Shown: positions 1-8,530, counted from the stretch's first letter. The stretch is DNA of 64,000 bases from Brevundimonas aurantiaca (GCF_014199955.1 NZ_JACHOQ010000002.1:248001-312000), one strand, 5' to 3'. The notes: generated from the sequence alone by a model not told the origin. Translations and numbers: made by a program.

Positions 1-1051
1 CGCGCTCCCGAATGTAGGCGAGCTCCTTGTCGAGATCATCGCGCACCTTCTGAGGCGCACCCTGCGGATATTTCTGGTCCAGGTTTCGATCGACCAGGTG
101 CGCCAGCCAGTCCTGTGACGACCACCCCGGCGGGATCGGCTCCTCGGGATAGTTGTAGCAAAGATCCTCAAGGTCGAACCTCACCCGCGCCAGCATATTC
201 TGCGTCTCCGCCACCGCCTCTGGCGCATCGGCGAACAGGCGGGCCATTTCCCGCGGCGGCTTCAGGCGGCGCTCGGCGTTCTCTTCCAGCCGTCGCCCTG
301 CCGTCTCCAGAGTCACGCCTTCGCGGATACAGGTCAGGACATCCTGGAGGTCGCGCTGTCCGGCCTCATGATACAGGACGTCATTGACCGCCAGCAGGGT
401 GGCGCCTGTCCGCTTCGCCATCGCCTTAAGCCGCGTCAGGCGGCGCCGGTCGTCGCCGGAACGGGTCATGGCCGCCCCCAGCCAGACCGCGCCCGGCGCC
501 GCCGCGACCACTCGCGACAGCACGGCCTCCAAGCCTTCCAGACGAGGCGGCGGCATGACGATCAGCAGCAATCCCTCGGGCGCCGCGCACAGGTCGTGTA
601 GGCCGATCTCGCATTGACCTTTCCTGGCCCGGCTGTTGCCCAGGGTCAGCAGGCGACACAGGCGCGCCCAGCCTCGGCGATCCTCCGGATAGGCCAGAAT
701 GTCCGGCGCGCCGTCATTGAACCGAAGCCGGGCGCCGAGAACCAGTTTGAAGGCCTGGGCGCGCTGCTTGACCCGGTCGCTGAGGGCCGGGTCGTTCATC
801 GGATCCTCGACCCAGCCGACCTCGCCCGGACCGCCGCCCTCGCGCACCTTTTCCGGCGGCGACAGCCCTTCCTCCCTCAAGGCCTTCAGCGCGCTCCAGG
901 CCCGGACCACGCCCGCCAGACTGTTGCGATCGGCCAGACCCATTCCCGTATGGCCCAGCAGGATCGAAGCCAGCACCAGTTCCTTCGGATGAGACGCCCC
1001 CTCCAGAAAGGAGAAGTTGCTGCGCGTCGCCAGTTCGGCATAGGCGGTCAT
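1..1051 (-). CDS. dnaE2: Error-prone DNA polymerase DnaE2 (partial, N-terminal part)
   Basis: This is the first 350 or so residues of a protein that is normally over 1,000 residues; the rest lies beyond the left edge. The reading frame is open from the ATG at 1051 to the edge. It opens with MTAYAELATRSNFSFLEGAS, the conserved beginning of the PHP domain of DnaE-type C-family polymerases. DnaE2 is the catalytic polymerase of the SOS mutasome and carries out translesion synthesis with ImuA and ImuB. Its ATG overlaps the imuB stop codon as ATGA, so the two are translationally coupled. The identification rests on the PHP start plus position in the imuA-imuB-dnaE2 cassette. Polymerase active-site motifs cannot be seen here. 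Confidence 0.93.
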   Translation of the reverse strand, partial: MTAYAELATRSNFSFLEGASHPKELVLASILLGHTGMGLADRNSLAGVVRAWSALKALREEGLSPPEKVREGGGPGEVGWVEDPMNDPALSDRVKQRAQAFKLVLGARLRFNDGAPDILAYPEDRRGWARLCRLLTLGNSRARKGQCEIGLHDLCAAPEGLLLIVMPPPRLEGLEAVLSRVVAAAPGAVWLGAAMTRSGDDRRRLTRLKAMAKRTGATLLAVNDVLYHEAGQRDLQDVLTCIREGVTLETAGRRLEENAERRLKPPREMARLFADAPEAVAETQNMLARVRFDLEDLCYNYPEEPIPPGWSSQDWLAHLVDRNLDQKYPQGAPQKVRDDLDKELAYIRER

Positions 1052-2619
1052 GCGAAGACCCCGTGCAGGAACCAGCGCGGGGCCGGCTCCTCGCCGTAGA
1101 AGCCGGAACGGAACAGCCAGAAACGCCGCCCCTCCTGGTCCTCGACCCGGTAATAGTCGCGCGTCGGCTCCAGGGGGGCCTGCACCCTGCGCCACCATTC
1201 GGGCGCGAGGCGTTCGGGGCCTTCGACCCGGACCAGCCGGTGATCGACCCGCCGCCAGATGAAGCGGTTCGGCGGATGATCGGGCACTTCCGCCGTGGCC
1301 AGAACCGGCTGGGGCGGGTCGAATATCTGCAACGGCCGCAGCGGCGGGTCGGCAGGGTCCGGTTCGGGCCAGGCGACGATCTCGCCCAGGGAATGGGCGG
1401 CTGGGGGATGGGCGGCCGGGATCAGGCGGACGGCGCGTTCGGGCCAGTGCGACTCTATCGGCTCGAACCGGCTGACCGCCTCCGGTCCCAGGCGCGCCGT
1501 CAGCCGGTCGATCAGTCGCCCCAGATCTTCAGCGGTCGACGGGGCGGCCTCAAATCCCCGCTGGCGCGAGGCCAGGCGATCGGCGACCGTTACGGACAGA
1601 CGCATCTGGTCGAAGCCGAAACCGGGCTCCAGTGGTCGCGCCAGATTGGCCAGCCGTTCGCGAAACAGGCGCAGCACGGCCGCCGCGTCGCGACTGGGGC
1701 GGCCCGTCCGCACGGTGATGTGGCGCACCTCTCCGTCCAGGCGGAAAAAGCCGGCCTGAAAGGCGCGCCCGCCCTGACCGCGCAGGTCCAGCCGGTCCAT
1801 GGCCTCGACCAGCAGGTCGCCGATCACCGCCTCGATGTCCGGGGTCTCCGTGATCGGCTCGACCAGAACCCGGTCGACGGAAATCAGAGGAACGGGGCGT
1901 TCGGGGCGGATGCGGACGTCTTCGCGTCCCAACACCCGGTTCAGCCGCGTCGCCGCTGCGGCCCCGAACCGGGCGGCGATGGGCGCCGTGGGGCGGTCCG
2001 CCAGATGCGCCAGGGTCTTCAGGCCCGCGCGCGACAGGGCCTGGATCTCCTTGTCCGACACTTCCAGCGCCGCGACCGGCAAGCGACGCAGGGCCTGGCT
2101 CTGGTCCTCGCCCTGATAGATTCCGCCAGGACCGAAGCGGGCCAGGGCGCGCGCCGCCTCGGGCGTGCCGGCCAGGGCCAGGCGCGTCGCCAGACCCACG
2201 CCCTCAGCCCGCGCCCCGACCGCCCGGATCAGTCCTTCTTCACCCCCGAACAGGTGGGCGCAACCGGTCACATCCAGCGCCAGGCCGTCCGGCCCGTCCG
2301 TCGCCGCCATCGGGGTGAAGCGTCCGAAATCCAGCAGCACCCGTCTCAACAGGGCCGTGTCCGCCTCGGGCCGGTGCGGCTCCACGCGGATATCCGGCGC
2401 CCGCGCCCGCGCGTCCGCCAGAGTCATGCCCGGCGACAGACCCAGAGCCAGGGCGGAACCATTTGCAGCGGCCAAACGGAGCGCGCCCTTCACCTTTTCC
2501 ACCAACACGGTGGCTGGTTCAGCCGTAGCGTCTGAGCCCCTCTCCTCGCGCCTCAGCCGATCTGTCGGCAGCAGGGGAAACCAGACCGCCAGATAGCGCC
2601 GGTCGTTGCGGCTGTTCAT
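1048..2619 (-). CDS. imuB: ImuB, Y-family polymerase-like mutasome protein
   Basis: A 523-residue protein related to Y-family DNA polymerases. ImuB homologues lack polymerase activity and act as the hub linking ImuA, DnaE2 and the beta clamp. The N-terminus reads YLAVWFPLLPTDRL where active Y-family enzymes carry the metal-binding DxDxFF-type motif, which fits an inactive polymerase. I chose the ATG at 2619 because the protein aligns from MNSRNDRRYLAVWF; the frame is open further upstream but that part only shadows imuA. It overlaps imuA by 101 bases and dnaE2 by 4. Expression is presumably SOS-controlled from the LexA box ahead of imuA. Confidence 0.92.
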   Translation of the reverse strand: MNSRNDRRYLAVWFPLLPTDRLRREERGSDATAEPATVLVEKVKGALRLAAANGSALALGLSPGMTLADARARAPDIRVEPHRPEADTALLRRVLLDFGRFTPMAATDGPDGLALDVTGCAHLFGGEEGLIRAVGARAEGVGLATRLALAGTPEAARALARFGPGGIYQGEDQSQALRRLPVAALEVSDKEIQALSRAGLKTLAHLADRPTAPIAARFGAAAATRLNRVLGREDVRIRPERPVPLISVDRVLVEPITETPDIEAVIGDLLVEAMDRLDLRGQGGRAFQAGFFRLDGEVRHITVRTGRPSRDAAAVLRLFRERLANLARPLEPGFGFDQMRLSVTVADRLASRQRGFEAAPSTAEDLGRLIDRLTARLGPEAVSRFEPIESHWPERAVRLIPAAHPPAAHSLGEIVAWPEPDPADPPLRPLQIFDPPQPVLATAEVPDHPPNRFIWRRVDHRLVRVEGPERLAPEWWRRVQAPLEPTRDYYRVEDQEGRRFWLFRSGFYGEEPAPRWFLHGVFA

Positions 2620-3337
2620 GTCCGGCATTCTGCCCGCCCTGTTCGAAGACTCCGCGCTCACGATCCCACTCCATGATCCAGCTTCTCGGCTGCGCGCCCA
2701 GCCGATGCCGCAACAGTTCGACCGCATAGGTCGGATGGCCAGGGGCCTCCGCTTCCAGCGCCCGCGACAAAGCCCCCCTGATCCGCCACCGCGTTTCGGC
2801 TGCACTGGGCTGGGGCTGGGCCGCCAACCGGGTCAGGAGTGCAGTCGCCCGTCCCTGCCCTGCCGCCATCGACAGGCGACGCGTGGCGGTCAGGCTCAGC
2901 ACCTTGCTCTCGCCCCAGGCTGTCAGCAGCACCGCTCCCACGGCTCCACCGGCCAGGGCTTCCTCTCCCGCCGCCAGCAGCTCCTTCGTCTCCTTGACCC
3001 GCACCAGCACCAGCCGGCCGGGATCCAGCCCCAGTTCGCGCAGGCCCGCCCCATAGATCCGCCCCGTCTCCAGTTCGGCCATGGCCTGGACCCCCCAGAC
3101 CACAGGTCGATCGCCCGCCGTCCGGCGGACCAGTCCCAGAGCGAACCCCAGGGCCGCTGTCGCATCAGGCGTAGTCGCGGCGTAAACCTCGTGCAGCCCA
3201 TGGGTCGCCAGCCCGCCTAGATGCCGGTCAGCCGCCTCCAGTCCGAGATCGAAGCGCGCGTCATCCACTGGATGACCGGCTGCCTCCAGGGTTTTCAGAT
3301 GTTGGCGCAGGGCTTCGATCTTGCGGTCGGACCGCAC
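2519..3337 (-). CDS. imuA: ImuA, RecA-like SOS mutasome protein
   Basis: A 272-residue ImuA/SulA-related protein, the first gene of the mutasome operon. It has the RecA-like core arrangement (HEVYAATTPDATAALGFALGL, then PVVWGVQ, then RLVLVRVKETKELL and a TATRRLSMAAGQGR stretch). ImuA works with ImuB and DnaE2 in damage-induced mutagenesis. The start is a GTG at 3337 with AGGAG seven bases upstream; that ribosome site lies inside the LexA box. The last 33 or so residues are read in a different frame from the start of imuB over 101 bases. This long overlap could tie imuB translation to imuA. A sequencing frameshift is unlikely because both proteins are intact. Confidence 0.9.
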   Translation of the reverse strand: MRSDRKIEALRQHLKTLEAAGHPVDDARFDLGLEAADRHLGGLATHGLHEVYAATTPDATAALGFALGLVRRTAGDRPVVWGVQAMAELETGRIYGAGLRELGLDPGRLVLVRVKETKELLAAGEEALAGGAVGAVLLTAWGESKVLSLTATRRLSMAAGQGRATALLTRLAAQPQPSAAETRWRIRGALSRALEAEAPGHPTYAVELLRHRLGAQPRSWIMEWDRERGVFEQGGQNAGHEQPQRPALSGGLVSPAADRSAEARGEGLRRYG

Positions 3338-3341
3338 AACA

Positions 3342-3356
3342 GTTCTCCTTTTGTTC
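3342..3356 (-). promoter_or_regulatory. LexA (SOS) box ahead of imuA
   Basis: The sequence GTTCTCCTTTTGTTC matches the alphaproteobacterial LexA site GTTC-N7-GTTC exactly. It ends five bases before the imuA GTG. On the coding strand it reads GAACAAAAGGAGAAC, so the imuA Shine-Dalgarno AGGAG lies inside the operator. The site marks imuA-imuB-dnaE2 as SOS-induced. The promoter itself must lie further upstream, at higher coordinates. Confidence 0.9.
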
Positions 3357-3452
3357 TCTTATATGCCTCTTTCAGGCCACGAAGAGTCAAGCGACCTCCA
3401 ACGTGGCCATGGGAATTTATTCCGTCGCAGCGGGCCGAAATAGCGAGAATAC

Positions 3453-3480
3453 TTGACTTTGTCGGAGGGGCTTCTATATC
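3453..3480 (+). promoter_or_regulatory. Housekeeping (sigma-73 type) promoter of the RNA helicase gene
   Basis: TTGACTT at 3453-3459 and CTATATC at 3474-3480 match the Caulobacter housekeeping consensus TTGACGS / GCTANAWC, with 13 bases between them (allowed range about 10-14). The first G of the -10 element is a T. The predicted start is near 3487, giving a leader of about 100 bases before the helicase ATG at 3585. Confidence 0.65.
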
Positions 3481-3584
3481 GCCCCCAGCCTCGGGACAGG
3501 TCTGCGATCCGCGCCGCCCGCTCGCCCAAAGAGGGGCGGTTCCGTCGCTGCTATGCACGCAGACGCTTTTCGTCCCAAGGATTC

Positions 3585-5114
3585 ATGACAGAATTTACCC
3601 AACTGGGCCTTTCGCCCACGACCCTGCAAGCGGTCGCCGACACCGGCTATACGACCGCCACCCCCATTCAGGAACAGGCGATCCCCGTCGCCCTCGCCGG
3701 CCGAGACGTCCTGGGCATCGCCCAGACCGGCACGGGCAAGACCGCCGCCTTCACCCTGCCCCTGGTCGAGCGCCTGGCCTCCGGCCGCGCCCGCGCCCGC
3801 ATGCCGCGCGCCATTGTCCTGGCCCCCACCCGCGAACTGGCCGACCAGGTCGCAGAAAGCTTCGCCAAATACGCCAAGGGCACCAAGCTGAGCTGGGTGC
3901 TGCTGATCGGCGGCGTCTCCATGGGCGACCAGGTGGCGGCGCTGAACAAGGGCGTCGACGTCCTGATCGCCACGCCCGGCCGTCTGCTCGACCTGTTCGA
4001 ACGCGGCAAGATGCTGCTGACCGGCGTCGAGATCATGGTCGTGGACGAAGCCGACCGCATGCTCGACATGGGCTTCATTCCCGACATCGAGCGGATCTTC
4101 AAACTGACGCCGCCGCGTCGCCAGACCCTGTTCTTCTCGGCCACCATGCCGCCCGAGATCACCCGGCTGACGACCGCCTTCCTCAAGGACCCGACACGGA
4201 TCGAGGCCTCGCGTCCGGCGATGACCGCCGACACCATCACCCAGTACCTCGTCCGCATCCCCACCTCAGACCCCAAGGCCAAGCGCGCCGCCCTGCGCGC
4301 CCTGATCGGTCGCGCCGACGTGCGCAACGGCATCGTCTTCTGCAACCGCAAATCCGAGGTCGATATCGTCGCCAAATCCTTGAAAAAACACGGATTTGAC
4401 GCAGCCCCCATTCACGGCGACCTGGATCAGTCGCATCGGATGAAGACATTGGCCGATTTCCGCTCGGGCGCGCTTAAGATCCTGGTGGCGTCCGACGTCG
4501 CCGCGCGCGGTCTGGACATTCCCGACGTCAGCCACGTCTTCAACTACGACGTCTCGCACCACGCCGACGACTATGTGCACCGCATCGGCCGCACGGGTCG
4601 GGCCGGCCGTCTGGGACAGGCCTTCATGATCGTGACACCGGCCGACGACAAGTCGTTGGATAAGGTGCTCAAGCTGATCAAGAAGGAGCCGGAGGAGTTG
4701 GTCCTGGACGGCGTCGATTTCGACACGACCAAGAAGCCCGCCCAACGCGATGACAAGGGCGGGCGCGAAAGAACCGGCCGCGGCCGGGCGCGATCAACGG
4801 ACAAGACGGAACAGGCCGTCGCGGCGTCGGCGGAAATCCCGACCGAAGCGCAGACCGCCGAGGCTCCGGCCCGCTCTCGCAGCCGCCGCAAGACCAAGCC
4901 GGAGGCCGCGCCTCAGCCGGCGGTCGAGGCGACCCTCTCCGAGCCGGTTTCTGTCGATTCGGATCGTCCCGCCCGTGCGGAACGCGAGCCTCAACTGCGC
5001 CAGTCCGATCGCCGCGGCGAACGCCGGCCGGAGGAGCGCGAGCGGACCGGCGTCAAGGGTTTCGGCGACGACATACCCGCCTTCCTGCGCCGGCCGGTGA
5101 TCATTCACGGGTGA
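3585..5114 (+). CDS. DEAD-box RNA helicase (RhlE-like)
   Basis: A 509-residue ATP-dependent RNA helicase. The Q motif (TPIQEQAIP) is followed by Walker A AQTGTGKT at residues 46-53, PTRELA, TPGRL, the DEAD box at 154-157, SAT, and HRIGRTGRAGR from residue 332. The helicase core ends near residue 380. A tail of about 125 residues follows, rich in Arg, Glu and Ala, as in RhlE-type proteins whose basic tails bind RNA. The ATG at 3585 is chosen because the conserved start (MTEFTQLGLSP) begins there; the open frame upstream spans the promoter. Such helicases help ribosome assembly and RNA turnover, especially in the cold. The exact subfamily is an inference. Confidence 0.9.
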   Translation: MTEFTQLGLSPTTLQAVADTGYTTATPIQEQAIPVALAGRDVLGIAQTGTGKTAAFTLPLVERLASGRARARMPRAIVLAPTRELADQVAESFAKYAKGTKLSWVLLIGGVSMGDQVAALNKGVDVLIATPGRLLDLFERGKMLLTGVEIMVVDEADRMLDMGFIPDIERIFKLTPPRRQTLFFSATMPPEITRLTTAFLKDPTRIEASRPAMTADTITQYLVRIPTSDPKAKRAALRALIGRADVRNGIVFCNRKSEVDIVAKSLKKHGFDAAPIHGDLDQSHRMKTLADFRSGALKILVASDVAARGLDIPDVSHVFNYDVSHHADDYVHRIGRTGRAGRLGQAFMIVTPADDKSLDKVLKLIKKEPEELVLDGVDFDTTKKPAQRDDKGGRERTGRGRARSTDKTEQAVAASAEIPTEAQTAEAPARSRSRRKTKPEAAPQPAVEATLSEPVSVDSDRPARAEREPQLRQSDRRGERRPEERERTGVKGFGDDIPAFLRRPVIIHG

Positions 5115-5213
5115 TCCTCGACGATTTACGCCCTCTCCCCTTCTGCTGTTTACCCGGTGTTACGGATGGACACCTAATGTCAGCGAAACTCTAGAAGGGG
5201 GTTGGAGCGTAGA

Positions 5214-6260
5214 ATGACGGCCGAGCTGGAGACGACGGTCAGAGGGCCTCAGGCTTACGCCTTCGCGCACCATGTCATCGACGAGATGGAAAAGGCCGGC
5301 GTCTGGCCGACCCGGCTGAACTTCGAGCTCTGGCTTCATTACCTTGACGACCGCGAGAGCCCGCTCGCCTGCGAGATCGACCGGCTCCTGGCCGCGTCGG
5401 ACATCATATCGGACGAGGTGTCGGAGCGGCTCGCCGCCGAATTCCTGCCGCGCGGCCGCTTGTCGGAGCAGATTCGCGACGCCGGCGCCGTGCTGGACCG
5501 GGAACTGGCCAGCGTCGCCCACGCCATCGCCAAGGCCCATAAGACCCAGGCGGACTATGGCGACACCCTGGCGGATGCGTCCAACACTATTGAAGCCGCC
5601 GACGCCGCCTCGCCGCTGAAAGCGCTGGTCGGCGGCCTGTCGACCGCGACCAAACGCGCGCGGCGCGAAACCGCCGTTCTGGAAAAGCGACTGGAGACCT
5701 CCAACAAGGAAATCGCGCGACTGCGCGAGCATCTGGAAGAGGTCCGGCGCGAAGCGATGACCGACGCCCTTACCAGCCTGGCCAACCGCAAGGCCTTCGA
5801 CGAGCGGTTGGAACAGTCCTGTGCGTCTGGCGATGCGCCGCTGATCCTGGCGATCATCGACATCGACCACTTCAAACGGTTCAACGACACTTGGGGCCAT
5901 CAGACGGGCGACCAGGTTTTGCGCTATGTCTCCACCGTCCTGTCTCGCTTCAGCGGCGGAAACCGCTTCGCCGCCCGATTCGGCGGTGAAGAGTTCGCCA
6001 TACTTTTCCCCGGCGAGAGTGCGGGGACGGTTCTGGCGGCGCTGGAGACCATCCGCGAAGAGGTCGCGTCCCGAGCCTTGCGGCGTCGCTCGACCAACGA
6101 CGATCTGGGCAAGGTGACGCTTTCAGCCGGCTTTGCCGACTATCGGCCGGGAGAAGGCCCCGCCGCCCTTTTGGAGCGCGCGGACGCGGCGCTTTACGCC
6201 TCGAAGCGCGGGGGTCGCAATCGCGTCACGCGGGCGCCCGCCCTCGAAAATGCGGCTTGA
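5214..6260 (+). CDS. GGDEF-domain diguanylate cyclase
   Basis: A 348-residue cytosolic protein predicted to make cyclic di-GMP from two GTP. The N-terminal 140 residues have no recognised domain. A coiled coil at about 145-185 leads into the GGDEF domain, which starts at DALTSLANRKAF and has an intact GGEEF active site at 257-261. The layout resembles Caulobacter DgcB. The RxxD product-inhibition site, normally just before GGEEF, is missing: the aligned residues are GGNR. The enzyme is therefore probably not feedback-inhibited through that site. ATG 5214 is preferred over an in-frame TTG at 5202 because GGAG lies six bases ahead of it. No membrane segment is seen. Confidence 0.9.
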   Translation: MTAELETTVRGPQAYAFAHHVIDEMEKAGVWPTRLNFELWLHYLDDRESPLACEIDRLLAASDIISDEVSERLAAEFLPRGRLSEQIRDAGAVLDRELASVAHAIAKAHKTQADYGDTLADASNTIEAADAASPLKALVGGLSTATKRARRETAVLEKRLETSNKEIARLREHLEEVRREAMTDALTSLANRKAFDERLEQSCASGDAPLILAIIDIDHFKRFNDTWGHQTGDQVLRYVSTVLSRFSGGNRFAARFGGEEFAILFPGESAGTVLAALETIREEVASRALRRRSTNDDLGKVTLSAGFADYRPGEGPAALLERADAALYASKRGGRNRVTRAPALENAA

Positions 6261-6298
6261 GGGCATGACATCGCGGCCAGCTGCGCAATAATCAATCC

Positions 6299-7048
6299 AT
6301 GCGCAGCTTTTCATTCAACGTCGCCTACTGGATTCTCTCGATCGCCTATGGCTTGGCCGCCGCCTTCGCGGCGCTTGCCCCCGGGCGGGGTCCGACTGGC
6401 TGGGTCATCCGCCGCTACGTCCGACGCATGGTGCAGGCCATGGCCCTCTTCGCCGGCATCCGCCTGGACGTGCGGGGCAAGGAACGGCTGCCTGAAGGCG
6501 CCTTCATCATCGCCTCCAAGCACCAGAGCTGGGGCGACGGCTTCGCGACCTATGATCAGTTCGACGATCTGGCTTTCGTCACCGGCGACCACCTGGAAAA
6601 ATTTCCCCTGCTCGGCGGCGTTCTGAAAAAACTGGGCGCCATCGTCGTCAACAGCTGCGGCGGCCACGAAGCGCGCCAGGCGCTCGCAACCCGCGCCGCC
6701 CAGGCCAGGGCTGAAAACCGCAAGATCCTGATCTATCCCGAAGGTCACCTCGCCCCGGTCGGACAGAAATACCGCTATCGCTCAGGCGTCTGGCATATGT
6801 ATCGCGACTTCGACATGCCGGTCGTGCCGCTGGCCACCAACCTCGGTCTCTTCTGGCCCGAAGAGAAGTACGAGAAGCATCCCGGCACGGCCACGCTCGA
6901 GTTTCTGGACCCCATTCCAGTCGGCTTGGACAAGGACGAATTCCTGGCGCGCCTTGAAGCCGTGATCGAAGCGCGCACGGCCGAACTGGTGGCAGAGGCC
7001 ACAGGCGCGCCCCTGTCGCCGGCGGTGCTGGTCGATACGCCCGCCTAG
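6299..7048 (+). CDS. plsC: 1-acyl-sn-glycerol-3-phosphate acyltransferase
   Basis: A 249-residue PlsC-family membrane enzyme that adds the second acyl chain to lysophosphatidic acid in phospholipid synthesis. An N-terminal hydrophobic segment (residues 8-27) is followed by the catalytic HX4D motif, HQSWGD at 75-80, and the substrate motif IYPEGH near residue 145. Length is normal. It follows the diguanylate cyclase by 38 bases and may share its transcript. Its stop codon overlaps the stop of the convergent sigma-factor gene by four bases. Confidence 0.88.
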   Translation: MRSFSFNVAYWILSIAYGLAAAFAALAPGRGPTGWVIRRYVRRMVQAMALFAGIRLDVRGKERLPEGAFIIASKHQSWGDGFATYDQFDDLAFVTGDHLEKFPLLGGVLKKLGAIVVNSCGGHEARQALATRAAQARAENRKILIYPEGHLAPVGQKYRYRSGVWHMYRDFDMPVVPLATNLGLFWPEEKYEKHPGTATLEFLDPIPVGLDKDEFLARLEAVIEARTAELVAEATGAPLSPAVLVDTPA

Positions 7049-7767
7049 AGGTCCAGCAACAGGCGCAGACGGTTCTTGGCGAGTTGTCGTCGTTTTCGCA
7101 CCAGTTCGCGACTGATGTTCAGATGGGCGGCGATCCGATCATCCCCCCAATCGTCCAGGTGAAGCCGCAAGGGTTCGACCAGTGCGGCCGGCAGGGCGTT
7201 CATGGCCTTGCCCCAGGCGGCGTCTCGCTCTTGTTGCGACAGGGCCTCTTCCGGCGACGGCGCCGCCCTGACCCAGGCCGCCGCAGTCGGCGGCGGCAGA
7301 TCGGCGTCCCCTGTCTGTATAGGGATTCGGTTGGCGTTCTGGCGATGCAGGTCCATGCAGGTGTTGTGCAGTATACGCACCAGCCAAGCTCGGGGATTCT
7401 CCACCGGTTGCCGCTGAAAAGCCTGGGCGGCCCGCACCATGGCGGCGCTCAGCGCATCCTCGGCGTCGGCGCGATTTCCGCCGGACAGACGAAGACTTCT
7501 CTGCCGCAGGGCTGTCTGATGCGCCATCCAGATGGCCCAGAACCGATCCATGGAGGCCGGCCGCTCCAGGGATCGAGCGATGACCTCCGTCGGCGTCAGC
7601 GGCGAAGCGGCGCGCCGCCCTCCGGCCGCCCTGGCCAGAACATCGACCGGCGAAGGCTGGGCCGGCTGTAATCCCCGACGCAAGCCTCGTTCGGTTCGGG
7701 CCGGCGGCTTGGCGATCTGCTCGATCTCCGGGGTTTCCTTTTCTGGAAACAGGCGGACAACATTCAT
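7045..7767 (-). CDS. RNA polymerase sigma-70 family (ECF-like) factor of the R-body locus
   Basis: A 240-residue sigma factor. After a roughly 80-residue N-terminal extension without recognised domain comes region 2 (DAEDALSAAMVRAAQAF, NPRAWLVRILHNTCMDLHRQ) and, after a linker, region 4 with a helix-turn-helix (DDRIAAHLNISRELVRKRRQ). This two-region form is ECF-like. It lies at the 3' end of the R-body gene run on the same strand, 181 bases after the last small ORF. The context suggests it drives transcription of the locus, possibly including itself; that is inference. No anti-sigma gene is visible beside it. ATG 7767 gives MNVVRLFPEKE; longer upstream starts have no support. Confidence 0.85.
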   Translation of the reverse strand: MNVVRLFPEKETPEIEQIAKPPARTERGLRRGLQPAQPSPVDVLARAAGGRRAASPLTPTEVIARSLERPASMDRFWAIWMAHQTALRQRSLRLSGGNRADAEDALSAAMVRAAQAFQRQPVENPRAWLVRILHNTCMDLHRQNANRIPIQTGDADLPPPTAAAWVRAAPSPEEALSQQERDAAWGKAMNALPAALVEPLRLHLDDWGDDRIAAHLNISRELVRKRRQLAKNRLRLLLDL

Positions 7768-7948
7768 CTTCCCGACCCCTCTGTCCCATCGGGTTGACGT
7801 CGGGCGCCGACGCGCCGATCCGACCTTGGCGGAGAAGCGCCGCCCGCCGTCTATACGACGTCGCCGCCCCATCACCCCCGTGAATACAACTTAAACGGGT
7901 TTCCCGGAGTTTTGTGAAGCGTGCGATCCGAATTCGAGGGAAATCAGA
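7768..7948 (-). promoter_or_regulatory. Gap between the last small ORF and the sigma-factor gene
   Basis: These 181 bases hold no convincing gene. On the minus strand CGGGAAACCCG followed by TTTAAG forms a short hairpin that could be a weak terminator. The GGGAAACC within it also resembles an ECF-type -35 element. The gap is long enough to give the sigma factor its own promoter. I cannot decide between these readings. Confidence 0.3.
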
Positions 7949-8266
7949 TCAGCTGTGCGTCGCCTCGGCCGATAGAGCCGCACCCTCTTCTGTCTCGGCC
8001 GCGCGCGCCAGCATCGCGCAGATGGCGAGATCCAGCTGTCGCGTCACCTCCTGCGCAATGATCGCCCGCAGGGCATCGACGATCTCGCGGCTGACCTGGG
8101 CGGACGGCCCAAGCGCCGCGCGGCGCATCTCCTCCGGCATGGCCGCCAAGCGCTGGTCCGCCACGGCCTTCCTCAACTGTTCGCGTTGATCGGCGAAACT
8201 GTCGACGACCTGGTGCTTCTGCGCCGAGACGGCGTCATACAGATGCTGGCCCGCCCCTTCCGTCAC
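7949..8266 (-). CDS. Small hypothetical protein of the R-body locus (105 aa)
   Basis: A 105-residue protein that I do not recognise. It looks almost entirely helical, with a basic and Gln-rich middle and a stretch near residues 58-90 (SREIVDALRAIIAQEVTRQLDLAICAMLARA, cited by position) that could form an amphipathic helix. There is no signal peptide. The GTG start overlaps the stop of the preceding small ORF as GTGA, so the two are coupled. Its place at the end of the reb run suggests an accessory or assembly role. The residue run quoted is inference-free but no function can be assigned. Confidence 0.65.
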   Translation of the reverse strand: MTEGAGQHLYDAVSAQKHQVVDSFADQREQLRKAVADQRLAAMPEEMRRAALGPSAQVSREIVDALRAIIAQEVTRQLDLAICAMLARAAETEEGAALSAEATHS

Positions 8267-8523
8267 GAGGTCTTGTCCTTATCGGCGGCCGGCACGCCCA
8301 GGGCGCGCTCGACCTGTCCCTTCAGCTGGTTGATCATCTCCTCGCTGAACTTGGCCACCTGACCGGCCGCCGGATCTTGCAGCTTCAGAAGATCCGGCAG
8401 CTGAGCGCTGGCCAGGTTGAACATTTCGGTCACCATCTGTTGCGCCGCCACGACGATGGGATCGCGCGCCGGCGCCGGAGACTGGGACGCGCCAGGTTCG
8501 GCGCCGGCGTCATCGTTCGTCAT
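8263..8523 (-). CDS. Small hypothetical protein of the R-body locus (86 aa)
   Basis: An 86-residue acidic protein, not recognised. An Ala/Pro-rich N-terminus of about 24 residues precedes one long predicted helix with hydrophobic spacing (MVTEMFNLASAQLPDLLKL, then VAKFSEEMINQLKGQVERAL). The composition fits a partner that binds another helical protein. ATG 8523 is chosen since it starts 7 bases after the preceding ORF stops; an open frame upstream would overlap that ORF. It overlaps the next ORF by four bases (GTGA). Confidence 0.65.
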   Translation of the reverse strand: MTNDDAGAEPGASQSPAPARDPIVVAAQQMVTEMFNLASAQLPDLLKLQDPAAGQVAKFSEEMINQLKGQVERALGVPAADKDKTS

Positions 8524-8530
8524 GGGCGCC

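Noticed and set aside
1063-2535. A 490-codon plus-strand open frame opposite imuB
   Set aside because: imuB sits in a conserved SOS cassette and the shadow has no domain.
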